DNA of 64,000 nucleotides from Bacteroidota bacterium (lineage in GTDB: Bacteria > Bacteroidota > Bacteroidia > JAHEXY01): the NCBI GenBank assembly GCA_023251875.1, contig JAHEXY010000001.1, positions 248,001 through 312,000 of the forward strand, written 5' to 3'. Positions 45,067 through 52,678 of this stretch are shown piece after piece. A program made the position numbers and the translations under genes. Each line of letters opens with the position of its first letter. Within the stretch, counting starts at the first letter, position 1. Under the pieces are notes generated by a model. That model was not told the origin of the DNA, did no database searches, and worked only from the letters and a program-made list of their open reading frames with translations.

Positions 45067-46554
45067 TTAACTTCTATTTGTTTTCCACATAGAGGTAGTT
45101 TTGCTTAATGAATCTGAATTTGTTGATGCATGATTCTTTTTATGTTGATGAATTAATTTTTCTACTGCAAGAACAGCAATTATTGCATTTTCTTCATGAT
45201 GTGTTTCGAGCATTTCCGGCTTAAAATAGTTTTGGACAAAATGTGTATCAAATTTTCCGGATGTAAAGGCATTGTGTTGCATTACAAATTTGCAAAAGGG
45301 TAGGGTAGTGGCTATTCCCGAAATTTGATATTCGTCAATAGCTCTTATCATACGGGCAATGGCTTCCTCCCTGGTTTTTCCATGAACAATTAATTTTGCA
45401 ATCATGGGATCATAATAAATGGAAATTTCCATACCCTCTTCATAACCATCATCTACTCTAATGCCAATACCATTGGGGCGTTTATATGTTTTTAATTTTC
45501 CTATATCAGGTAAAAAATTATTCAGGGGATCTTCGGCACAAACCCTAATTTCAATGGCATGTCCATTTATCTTTAAATCTTCTTGTGTAAAACTTAATTT
45601 TTCTCCTCTAGCCACCCTAATTTGTTCTTTCACCAAATCAACTCCTGTAATAAATTCCGTAACAGGATGCTCTACTTGCAAACGTGTATTCATTTCCAAG
45701 AAATAGAAATTCAAATTTTCATCCAATAAAAACTCAACTGTCCCCGCTCCTTCATATTTGCAAGCCTTGGCAACATTTACTGCACATTGCCCCATTTCTT
45801 TTCTTAATTTTTCTGTAAGAATAGAAGATGGAGCTTCTTCAACCAGTTTTTGATGCCTGCGTTGAATGGAACATTCTCGTTCGAATAAATAAACTACATT
45901 TCCGTGCTTATCGGCCATAATTTGAATTTCGATATGGCGTGGAGATGAAACATATTTTTCCATAAATACAGCTCCATCACCAAAAGCAGAAGTGGCTTCA
46001 CTTATAGCCAATTGCAATTGTTCTTTAAATTCCTCTTTTTTATGAACTATACGCATTCCCTTACCACCACCACCTGCAGATGCCTTGATAAGAATTGGGA
46101 ATCCAGTTTGCTCTGCAATTTTTAGCGCTTCATTTATATCTGTTATGGCTTTATTAGTACCCGGCACCATAGGAACATTAAATTTTTTGGCAGCTTCTTT
46201 AGCTCCCAATTTACTTCCCATGATTTTCATCGCTTCTGAGCTTGGACCAACAAAAATTAATCCTGCTTTGTTTACTTCATGCGCAAATGCCGCATTCTCT
46301 GATAAAAATCCATAACCGGGATGAATAGCATCTGCATTTACAGCTTTTGCAATTTCTATAATTTTATTTCCTAATAGGTAGGATTGATTTGAGGGGCCTG
46401 GTCCAATGCAAATAGCTTCATCGGCATAGCGCACATGAGGAGAAACGCGATCAGGTTCTGAATAAATAGCAACAGTTTTAATTCCCATTTCGCGTGCAGA
46501 ACGCATAATGCGTAAAGCAATTTCACCTCTATTGGCGATAAGTAGTTTCTTCAT
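45067..46554 (-). CDS. accC: Biotin carboxylase subunit of an acyl-CoA carboxylase
   Basis: 495 residues. Biotin carboxylase landmarks: IANRGEIALRIMRSAREMGI at the start, ATP-grasp glycine loop ASAGGGGKGMR near 160, ERECSIQRRHQKLVEEAPS near 228 and EMNTRLQVEHPVTE near 288. It carboxylates biotin on its carrier protein with ATP and bicarbonate. About 45 extra residues at the C-terminus, ending in a Ser/Thr/Lys-rich tail, exceed the usual 450-residue AccC, so it could instead serve a propionyl-CoA or other acyl-CoA carboxylase. No accB or carboxyltransferase gene is adjacent; accA is 12 kb away. Confidence 0.92.
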   Translation of the reverse strand: MKKLLIANRGEIALRIMRSAREMGIKTVAIYSEPDRVSPHVRYADEAICIGPGPSNQSYLLGNKIIEIAKAVNADAIHPGYGFLSENAAFAHEVNKAGLIFVGPSSEAMKIMGSKLGAKEAAKKFNVPMVPGTNKAITDINEALKIAEQTGFPILIKASAGGGGKGMRIVHKKEEFKEQLQLAISEATSAFGDGAVFMEKYVSSPRHIEIQIMADKHGNVVYLFERECSIQRRHQKLVEEAPSSILTEKLRKEMGQCAVNVAKACKYEGAGTVEFLLDENLNFYFLEMNTRLQVEHPVTEFITGVDLVKEQIRVARGEKLSFTQEDLKINGHAIEIRVCAEDPLNNFLPDIGKLKTYKRPNGIGIRVDDGYEEGMEISIYYDPMIAKLIVHGKTREEAIARMIRAIDEYQISGIATTLPFCKFVMQHNAFTSGKFDTHFVQNYFKPEMLETHHEENAIIAVLAVEKLIHQHKKNHASTNSDSLSKTTSMWKTNRS

Positions 46555-46598
46555 ATTTATCTCTAAATTTGAGCTGAAAATACGAAATATTCTACTAA

Positions 46599-46636
46599 CA
46601 AATTCCCTCTCCTTTGGAGAGGGTTAGGGAGAGGTT
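46599..46636 (+). repeat. REP-like palindromic repeat, copy 5, abutting a start codon
   Basis: Core CCCTCTCCTTTGGAGAGGG at 46605-46623, then TTAGGGAGAGGTT ending exactly one base before the ATG at 46637. The tail AGGGAGAGG stands at Shine-Dalgarno distance from the ATG, so the repeat may supply the ribosome-binding region of the next gene. Confidence 0.75.
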
Positions 46637-47140
46637 ATGAAACAAATTGGTTTATTATCCGACACACATGGCCATCTTCACCCAAAGGTATTTGAGTTTT
46701 TTGCAGATTGTGATGAAGTATGGCATGCCGGAGATATTGGTGGAAATAATGTTGCAGAAGAACTAAGCAAATTTAAACCTTTTAAAGCCGTATATGGTAA
46801 TATTGACGGGCAAAGTATTCGATCTGTTTATCCAAAAGACTTGCGCTTCTATTGCGAAAAAGTAGATGTGTGGATTACCCATATTGGTGGCTATCCGGGA
46901 AAATATGATAAATTGGTAAAAGACGAAATTCATGCTAATCCACCAAAATTATTTATTTGCGGACATTCACATATTTTAAAAGTAATGCCCGATAAAAAAT
47001 TAAATTTATTGTTTATGAATCCAGGAGCTGCGGGGATTTCCGGTTTTCATAAAGTAATTACCTTGCTTAAATTTTGTATTACCGAAAATAAAATTCATGA
47101 TTTAAAAGTGATGGAATTACCTAAAGCAAGTTCTTTGTGA
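46637..47140 (+). CDS. Metallophosphoesterase, YfcE/MJ0936 family
   Basis: 167 residues, full length for the family. The metal-binding motifs are in order: LSDTHGHLH (residues 6-14), AGDIGGNN (about 36), GNIDG (about 55), and ICGHSH near 113 followed by NPGAAG. Family members hydrolyse phosphodiesters with Mn or similar metals; the physiological substrate is unknown. It is divergent from accC, 82 bp away, and a REP-like repeat fills that gap up to its start codon. Confidence 0.9.
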   Translation: MKQIGLLSDTHGHLHPKVFEFFADCDEVWHAGDIGGNNVAEELSKFKPFKAVYGNIDGQSIRSVYPKDLRFYCEKVDVWITHIGGYPGKYDKLVKDEIHANPPKLFICGHSHILKVMPDKKLNLLFMNPGAAGISGFHKVITLLKFCITENKIHDLKVMELPKASSL

Positions 47141-47262
47141 TCTCTATGGCTCTAAAAGGTGGCTGAAGTTCTCGAAACCATCCTTATAATTCATTATTAA
47201 TATGCCGGATGTATCTAAAGAATGTCTTATTTTTTTAAATTAGTACGATTTATATTAATTAT

Positions 47263-47288
47263 CCTCTGTGGCTCTGTGCCTCTGTGGT
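47263..47288 (+). repeat. Half-element of the period-8 ACCRCAKAG repeat family
   Basis: CCTCTGTGGCTCTGTGCCTC followed by TGTGGT; the reverse strand reads in 8-nt units CACAGAGG, CACAGAGC, CACAGAGG. No matching left arm was found nearby, so this is one arm only. It is 12 nt before the GTG start of the glycosyltransferase gene. Confidence 0.65.
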
Positions 47289-47300
47289 AAAATTTTTTAG

Positions 47301-48392
47301 GTGAAAAAAAAAATCATATTTGCAGTAACCAATGATCTTACTTATGATCAGCGCATGTATAAAATTTGCACATCGCTATCTAGTGCAGGCTATGAAGTAA
47401 AATTGGTTGGGCGCTTGAGAAAAAATTCCATAGATTTTAATCCCAGCCATTTTTCATCACATAGAATTAAATGTTTTTCTGATAAGGGAAAATTATTCTA
47501 TTTAGAATACAATTTTCGATTGTTTTTCTATTTGCTTTTTATCTCTTTTGATATTGTTTCTGCAATAGATTTGGATACTGTTGCCCCTTGTTATTTTGCA
47601 GGAAAACTAAAATTAAAGCCGATTGTTTTCGATGCACATGAATATTTTCCTGAAGTGCCGGAGGTATTGCACAGGCCATTCACAAAAAAAGTATGGTTAT
47701 GGGGTGAAGCATTTTTTGTTCCCAGAATAAAATATTTGTATACCGTGAGTGATGGCTTAGCAGAAATATTTAAGAGAAAATATAAAGTAGATTTTACAGT
47801 AATTAGAAATATTTCCATTTTGCAAGAAAGCTCCTTAATAAATACTTCAGAAAAATACATCCTCTATCAAGGTATGCTCAATAAGGGCCGTGGATTAGAA
47901 CAGTTAATTGAAGCCATGCCCAATATTGATTCAAAATTATACTTAGCAGGTGATGGAGATATTGCATTGAATTTAAAAGAAAAAGTTGCTCAATTAAAAC
48001 TTGAAAATAAAGTTCAATTTCTCGGACTTTTAAAACCCGATGAACTAAGGGCAGTTTCATTACAAGCCTATATTGGCATTAATCTTTTAGAAAATATAGG
48101 GGCCAGTTATTATTTTTCATTAAGCAATAAATTTTTCGATTACATACATGCCGGTATACCTCAAATAGCAATGAATTTACCTGAATACAAAAAACTGAAT
48201 GACCAATATAAAGTTGGAGTTTTACTGGATGATCTCAATATTAAAAAAATTGCAGAAGCCATTAATCAATTATTAAATGATAGAATATTATATCAAGGCT
48301 TAAAAGAAAATACTTTGATTGCGCAAAAGGAATTGTGTTGGCAGAAGGAGGAGGAGAAATTACTGGAAATTTATAAAAAAATCAATATTTAA
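47301..48392 (+). CDS. Glycosyltransferase family 4 protein
   Basis: 363 residues starting at GTG 47301 (MKKKIIFAVTNDLTYDQRMYK), a family-typical start. The C-terminal Rossmann domain carries LYQGMLNKGRGLEQLIEAMP, LYLAGDGD and VQFLGLLKPDELR, and an acceptor-loop region with NKFFDYIHAGIPQIAMNLPEY where GT4 enzymes bind the donor nucleotide. It probably transfers a hexose to a cell-envelope glycan or lipid; the sugar cannot be deduced. Stands alone between repeats. Confidence 0.88.
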   Translation: MKKKIIFAVTNDLTYDQRMYKICTSLSSAGYEVKLVGRLRKNSIDFNPSHFSSHRIKCFSDKGKLFYLEYNFRLFFYLLFISFDIVSAIDLDTVAPCYFAGKLKLKPIVFDAHEYFPEVPEVLHRPFTKKVWLWGEAFFVPRIKYLYTVSDGLAEIFKRKYKVDFTVIRNISILQESSLINTSEKYILYQGMLNKGRGLEQLIEAMPNIDSKLYLAGDGDIALNLKEKVAQLKLENKVQFLGLLKPDELRAVSLQAYIGINLLENIGASYYFSLSNKFFDYIHAGIPQIAMNLPEYKKLNDQYKVGVLLDDLNIKKIAEAINQLLNDRILYQGLKENTLIAQKELCWQKEEEKLLEIYKKINI

Positions 48393-48401
48393 TATTATTA
48401 A

Positions 48402-48506
48402 ACATCTACGATGTATAGATCTAAAATGACATTTTTCTACAATAATGTATGCCTTACAGGCAATCAATTCAAATACACCGTAGGTGTTTTAGTATTGTAG
48501 AAAAAT
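48402..48506. repeat. Triple mini-hairpin element B with TTCTACAA ends
   Basis: Three small hairpins, ACATC-TAC-GATGT (48402-48414), TGCCT-TAC-AGGCA (48450-48462) and ACACC-GTA-GGTGT (48475-48487). The second and third are bracketed by a perfect 14-bp inverted repeat ATTTTTCTACAATA (48431-48444) and TATTGTAGAAAAAT (48493-48506). Same plan as the element at 11759. Confidence 0.75.
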
Positions 48507-48549
48507 AAATAAGAGTAAGATATTTACTGCGTAGCGGTTTAAGAAAATT

Positions 48550-50559
48550 TTACCTCGTAACAATCCTGCCTAAATGTGCAGAAATTTGTTTTTTTAATCC
48601 TAATAATTTTAGTTGCTCTTGCATTATATGTAATGTTTCTTCATCATTCTTTGTTTCTTTAAGCAAATTGCGGTAATCTTCTAGCATTTTTTCAACTTTC
48701 CTGAGTCTTAATGAATCTACGGATGAAGTAACAGCCCGTTTTAATTGCATTTCTTCAGTTATGACAATAATTCCATGTTGATCATTCCAATACGGACTCA
48801 AAAAATATTCTGATTTGACTAGGTCAATAGCTGTATTTTTAACAGATTCATTTTGGTTTTGAATGAAAAACTGTTCGCTTGCAATAATACCATTTTCCAG
48901 TTGTAATTGAAATTCTAAAAATATTTGTTGGTAAACTACATTTTCAAATTTAGGGTAATCTTGTAATAAGACAAGTTCTTTAAAGATATATTCAGCAACA
49001 CTCATTTTATGTTCTGAACCTGGTAATCTTAATTCAGGCGCTATATTTTCATCATCATAAAAAATTACTTCCTTATTTCCATAATTCATTAGAATTCGAA
49101 TAATATCTCTCTCGTTATGTTCAAACGAGCTTGATTTAATTCTTTCATTTATATTTTTTTCTTGCTGTGTTTGAAAAGCAAGAGGGTCGGTAATACTTTC
49201 TTCAATATTTTTTGCTTCATCGCCTTTAAACTGACTAACAAATTTTTTCTTCCTTATTTTATTGAGTTCAACAATTAATGTTTGTTCTTGTATATCCAAT
49301 AAACGAGAAGCTTCTTTTACATAAAGTGATTGCGTAATATGATCGGGTATTAAACCAATAGTATTAACAATATCTTTAATGAGATTTACTTTTTTAATGG
49401 GATCATTTTCCGTTTCTTTTAAAAGCAAGGAAGTTTTAAATACAATAAAATCTTTTGCTTGTTTACTGATATAATTTTTTAATTCTTGTGTAGGGACTTT
49501 TCTTGCATAAGAATCAGGGTCATCTCCATCAGGAAAAAGAACAACTTTTACGTTTAATCCTTCTTCAAGTATCATATCAATACCCCTAAAAGAAGCTTTA
49601 ATACCGGCAGCATCACCATCATACAGAATGGTAATGTTATTGGTAAATCTTCTTATCAATCGAATTTGTTCAACAGTAAGTGAAGTGCCGGAGGATGCTA
49701 CAACATTGGTAACACCAGATTGATGAAGCGAAATAACATCGGTATAACCTTCAACCAAATAGCAATTATCTTGTTCTACAATTGTTTTTTTAGCAAAGAA
49801 AATTCCATACAGTACTTTGCTTTTATCATAAATTTCAGAAGCAGGAGAATTGAGGTATTTGGCTTGCTTCTCGCTGGTAACTAAAATTCGTCCGCCAAAG
49901 CCAATTACGCGCCCCGATAAATTATGAATGGGAAACATCACCCTTCCGCGAAAGCGATCAAAATGCTTTTCCGGAGTATTTTCTTCTTTTTTAACTATGG
50001 AAAGTCCTGTTTTCTCTAAATATTCAAGTTTGTAGCCTTTTGCAAGGGCATCATCAGTAAACGCACTCCATTGATCTAAACTATAGCCCAACTGAAATTT
50101 TTGAATGGTATCCTCTTTAAAACCTCGCTCTTTAAAATACGTAAGGCCAATGGCTTTGCCATGCTCATTGTTATGCAATATTTCCGAAAAATATTTTTGT
50201 GCATATGCAGAAGCGAGATAGAGGGCTTCTCGTTCGTTTAATTCTTCTTTGTCTTGAGGTGTAAATTCTGTTTCGGCAATTTCAATATTGTACTTTTTGG
50301 CAAGAAACTTAAGCGCTTCCGGAAAAGTGGAATGCTCATGTTCCATTATAAAATTTACCGAATTACCACCCTTTCCACAGCCAAAACACTTATATATTCC
50401 CTTAACAGGAGATACTGAAAATGAAGGTGTTTTTTCATTATGAAAGGGACATAGACCAATCATATTAGTGCCACGCCTTTTAAGCGTAACAAAATCTCCT
50501 ACTACTTCTTCAATTTTAGCAGTATCAAATATTAAGTCTATCGTTTCTTTAGTAATCAT
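48550..50559 (-). CDS. dnaG: DNA primase
   Basis: The start is placed at the ATG at 50557-50559 (MITKETIDLIFDTAKIEEVV), because the longer frame begins inside a promoter box; this gives 669 residues. The CHC2 zinc finger (LCPFHNEKTPSFSV, YKCFGCGKGG) lies at about residues 36-64, the TOPRIM catalytic domain near 255-340 with YLVEGYTDVISLHQSG and LYDGDAAG, and a C-terminal helicase-binding region follows. It synthesises RNA primers for chromosome replication together with DnaB. Divergent from moxR. Confidence 0.95.
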   Translation of the reverse strand: MITKETIDLIFDTAKIEEVVGDFVTLKRRGTNMIGLCPFHNEKTPSFSVSPVKGIYKCFGCGKGGNSVNFIMEHEHSTFPEALKFLAKKYNIEIAETEFTPQDKEELNEREALYLASAYAQKYFSEILHNNEHGKAIGLTYFKERGFKEDTIQKFQLGYSLDQWSAFTDDALAKGYKLEYLEKTGLSIVKKEENTPEKHFDRFRGRVMFPIHNLSGRVIGFGGRILVTSEKQAKYLNSPASEIYDKSKVLYGIFFAKKTIVEQDNCYLVEGYTDVISLHQSGVTNVVASSGTSLTVEQIRLIRRFTNNITILYDGDAAGIKASFRGIDMILEEGLNVKVVLFPDGDDPDSYARKVPTQELKNYISKQAKDFIVFKTSLLLKETENDPIKKVNLIKDIVNTIGLIPDHITQSLYVKEASRLLDIQEQTLIVELNKIRKKKFVSQFKGDEAKNIEESITDPLAFQTQQEKNINERIKSSSFEHNERDIIRILMNYGNKEVIFYDDENIAPELRLPGSEHKMSVAEYIFKELVLLQDYPKFENVVYQQIFLEFQLQLENGIIASEQFFIQNQNESVKNTAIDLVKSEYFLSPYWNDQHGIIVITEEMQLKRAVTSSVDSLRLRKVEKMLEDYRNLLKETKNDEETLHIMQEQLKLLGLKKQISAHLGRIVTR

Positions 50560-50565
50560 ATAATA

Positions 50566-50573
50566 CAAATGTA
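50566..50573 (-). promoter_or_regulatory. dnaG: Bacteroidota -7 box TACATTTG for dnaG
   Basis: TACATTTG on the minus strand, ending 6 nt before the preferred dnaG ATG at 50559. This decides the start and predicts a near-leaderless transcript. Confidence 0.5.
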
Positions 50574-50620
50574 TAAATTAGCTACTTAACATTTCTTAAC
50601 ACTTTTTGATTTTTTTTGGG

Positions 50621-50651
50621 TTGACGTATAAGCGTGATCCGTATACATTTG
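50621..50651 (+). promoter_or_regulatory. Promoter candidate for the moxR-bat operon
   Basis: TACATTTG at 50644-50651 matches TAnnTTTG. Alternatively TTGACG at 50621-50626 lies 17 nt before TACATT, which is close to a classical -35/-10 pair. Either way transcription would start about 55 nt before the moxR ATG, and the leader would contain the period-7 repeat at 50671. Confidence 0.5.
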
Positions 50652-50670
50652 CATTATGTATGGAATAAAA

Positions 50671-50706
50671 AACTTTAAACCTTCAAACATTAAACTTTGA
50701 ACTAAT
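50671..50706 (+). repeat. Period-7 repeat arm in the moxR leader
   Basis: Units AACTTTA, AACCTTC, AAACATTA, AACTTTG, AACTAAT run right up to 6 nt before the moxR ATG. This is the reverse-complement orientation of the GTTYAAA family at 37682 and 54784. No second arm. Confidence 0.6.
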
Positions 50707-50712
50707 TTATAT

Positions 50713-51711
50713 ATGGAAAGTACAAATACAGACATTCGTGAATTAAACGAGCGAATTCAACGTGAAAGTGCCTTTGTTGATATGCTTAATATGGAAATCA
50801 ATAAGGTAATTGTTGGACAAAAATACATGATAGAGCGATTACTTATTGGGCTTTTATCGAATGGGCATATTTTGCTAGAAGGTGTGCCGGGCTTAGCAAA
50901 AACACTTGCCATAAATACTTTGTCAAAAACCATTAATGCAAAATTTAGCCGTATTCAGTTTACGCCCGATTTGCTTCCTGCTGATTTATTAGGAACCATG
51001 ATTTATAGTCAGAAAAAAGAAGAATTTGTGGTGAAAAAAGGACCGCTTTTTTCAAATTTTGTGTTGGCAGATGAGATTAATCGTTCTCCGGCTAAAGTAC
51101 AAAGTGCATTGCTCGAAGCTATGCAAGAAAGACAAATTACAATCGGAGAACAAACGTATAAATTAGAAGAACCCTTTTTAGTTTTAGCTACTCAAAACCC
51201 AATTGATCAAGAAGGAACTTATCCTTTACCGGAAGCTCAGGTAGATCGTTTTATGCTAAAGGTTGTAATTGGATACCCAAGTAAAGAAGATGAAAAATTA
51301 ATTATTCGTCAGAATTTGGCTAAGGCTTTTCCAAAGGCTGTTGAAATATTATCTACTGATGCCATTATTAAAGCTAGAGATGTGGTTAAAGAAGTTTATA
51401 TGGATGAAAAAATTGAGCAATATATAGTAGATATTGTTTTTGCTACACGTTTCCCTAAGGAATACAAATTAAGCAAGTTTTCTTCTTTGATCAGTTATGG
51501 AGGTTCACCTCGTGCAAGTATTAGTCTTGCTCAAGCTGCTAAAGCCTATGCATTTATTAAGAGAAGAGGCTATGTAATTCCGGAAGATGTGCGTGCAGTT
51601 TGTGCAGATGTATTGCGTCACCGTATTGGATTAACCTACGAAGCAGAAGCAGAAAATATCACAACAGAGAATATTATTACTGAGATATTGAATGTGGTAG
51701 AAGTACCCTAG
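50713..51711 (+). CDS. moxR: MoxR-family AAA+ ATPase
   Basis: 332 residues. Walker A LLEGVPGLAKT near residue 55, Walker B FVLADEINRSPAKVQSALLE near 115, sensor 1 LATQNPIDQEGTYPLPEAQ near 160, then a helical lid. MoxR ATPases are thought to act as chaperones that help assemble or activate the von Willebrand factor A (VWA) proteins encoded beside them. First gene of the operon moxR-DUF58-X-batA-batB-batC-batD-batE. The gap to the next gene holds a period-8 inverted repeat. Confidence 0.93.
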   Translation: MESTNTDIRELNERIQRESAFVDMLNMEINKVIVGQKYMIERLLIGLLSNGHILLEGVPGLAKTLAINTLSKTINAKFSRIQFTPDLLPADLLGTMIYSQKKEEFVVKKGPLFSNFVLADEINRSPAKVQSALLEAMQERQITIGEQTYKLEEPFLVLATQNPIDQEGTYPLPEAQVDRFMLKVVIGYPSKEDEKLIIRQNLAKAFPKAVEILSTDAIIKARDVVKEVYMDEKIEQYIVDIVFATRFPKEYKLSKFSSLISYGGSPRASISLAQAAKAYAFIKRRGYVIPEDVRAVCADVLRHRIGLTYEAEAENITTENIITEILNVVEVP

Positions 51712-51712
51712 T

Positions 51713-51802
51713 TAATTTGAAAATTAGCTAATTTGAAAATGTGGCAATGTTGAGAATTTCGATATTCATTTTCAAATTTATTCATTTTCAAATTTTCAAA
51801 TT
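51713..51802 (+). repeat. Period-8 convergent-arm element between moxR and DUF58 genes
   Basis: Left arm (51714-51741): AATTTGAAAATTAGCTAATT then TGAAAATG, i.e. TTTGAAAA, TTAGCTAA, TTTGAAAA. Right arm (51767-51802) on the reverse strand reads TTTGAAAA, TTTGAAAA, TGAATAAA, TTTGAAAA. The arms can pair over about 28 nt around a 25-nt loop. The element fills the whole 97-bp gap. Confidence 0.75.
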
Positions 51803-51808
51803 GATAAA

Positions 51809-52678
51809 ATGGAAACATCAGCATTATTAAAAAAAGTACGTAAGATTGAAATTAAAACACGAGGACTCTCAAGCCAGGTTTTTTCCGGAGAGTACCATAG
51901 TGCTTTTAAGGGAAAGGGTATGACTTTTTCTGAAGTTAGGGAATATCAGTATGGAGACGATATTAGAAGTATTGATTGGAATGTTACTGCTCGTTTTAAT
52001 GCTCCTTATGTGAAAATATTTGAAGAAGAACGAGAGCTTACCGTAATGCTTTTAGTTGATGTAAGTGGTTCAAAAGAATTTGGAACTCAAAAACAATTGA
52101 AGCAAGATTTGGTTACTGAAATTGCTGCAGTGTTGGCTTTTTCTGCCATTCAAAATAATGATAAAGTGGGAGTAATTTTATTCAGCAATAAGATTGAAAA
52201 GTTTATTTCTCCTAAAAAAGGTTCAGCACATATTTTAAGAATTATTAGAGAGCTTATTAATTTTGAACCAACAAGTCGAGAAACAGATATTGCAGAAGCC
52301 TTGCGTTATTTTACCAATGTTATAAAAAAGAAAAGTACTGCATTTTTAATTTCAGATTTAATTGGAAAAAAATTTGATGATGCCATTAAAATCACCAATA
52401 AAAAACACGATTTAGTTGCCGTACGTGTGTATGATGTAAGAGAAACTGAAATTCCTCCAATGGGTTTGGTAAAAGTTAAAGATGCAGAAACCGGAAAAAT
52501 GATTTGGGTAAATACCTCAAGCCAAAAAGTAAGAGACCATTATAAAATATGGTGGAAACAACAAGAAGAACGCGTAAATGATTTGTTGAAGAAAAGTGGA
52601 GTTGATGCAGTTTCTATTCGTACAGATCAGGATTATGTTAGGCCACTGATGAATTTATTTAAAAAGCGTGAGAAGTGA
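51809..52678 (+). CDS. DUF58 domain protein of the bat operon
   Basis: 289 residues without a signal peptide. Family start RKIEIKTRGLSSQVFSGEYH and the diagnostic EYQYGDDIRSIDWNVTARF near residue 48, then a VWA-like fold with DVSGSKEFG near 90 in place of a MIDAS motif. DUF58 proteins accompany MoxR ATPases and Bat VWA proteins and are presumed to be soluble partners. The last four bases, GTGA, overlap the next reading frame. Confidence 0.92.
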   Translation: METSALLKKVRKIEIKTRGLSSQVFSGEYHSAFKGKGMTFSEVREYQYGDDIRSIDWNVTARFNAPYVKIFEEERELTVMLLVDVSGSKEFGTQKQLKQDLVTEIAAVLAFSAIQNNDKVGVILFSNKIEKFISPKKGSAHILRIIRELINFEPTSRETDIAEALRYFTNVIKKKSTAFLISDLIGKKFDDAIKITNKKHDLVAVRVYDVRETEIPPMGLVKVKDAETGKMIWVNTSSQKVRDHYKIWWKQQEERVNDLLKKSGVDAVSIRTDQDYVRPLMNLFKKREK

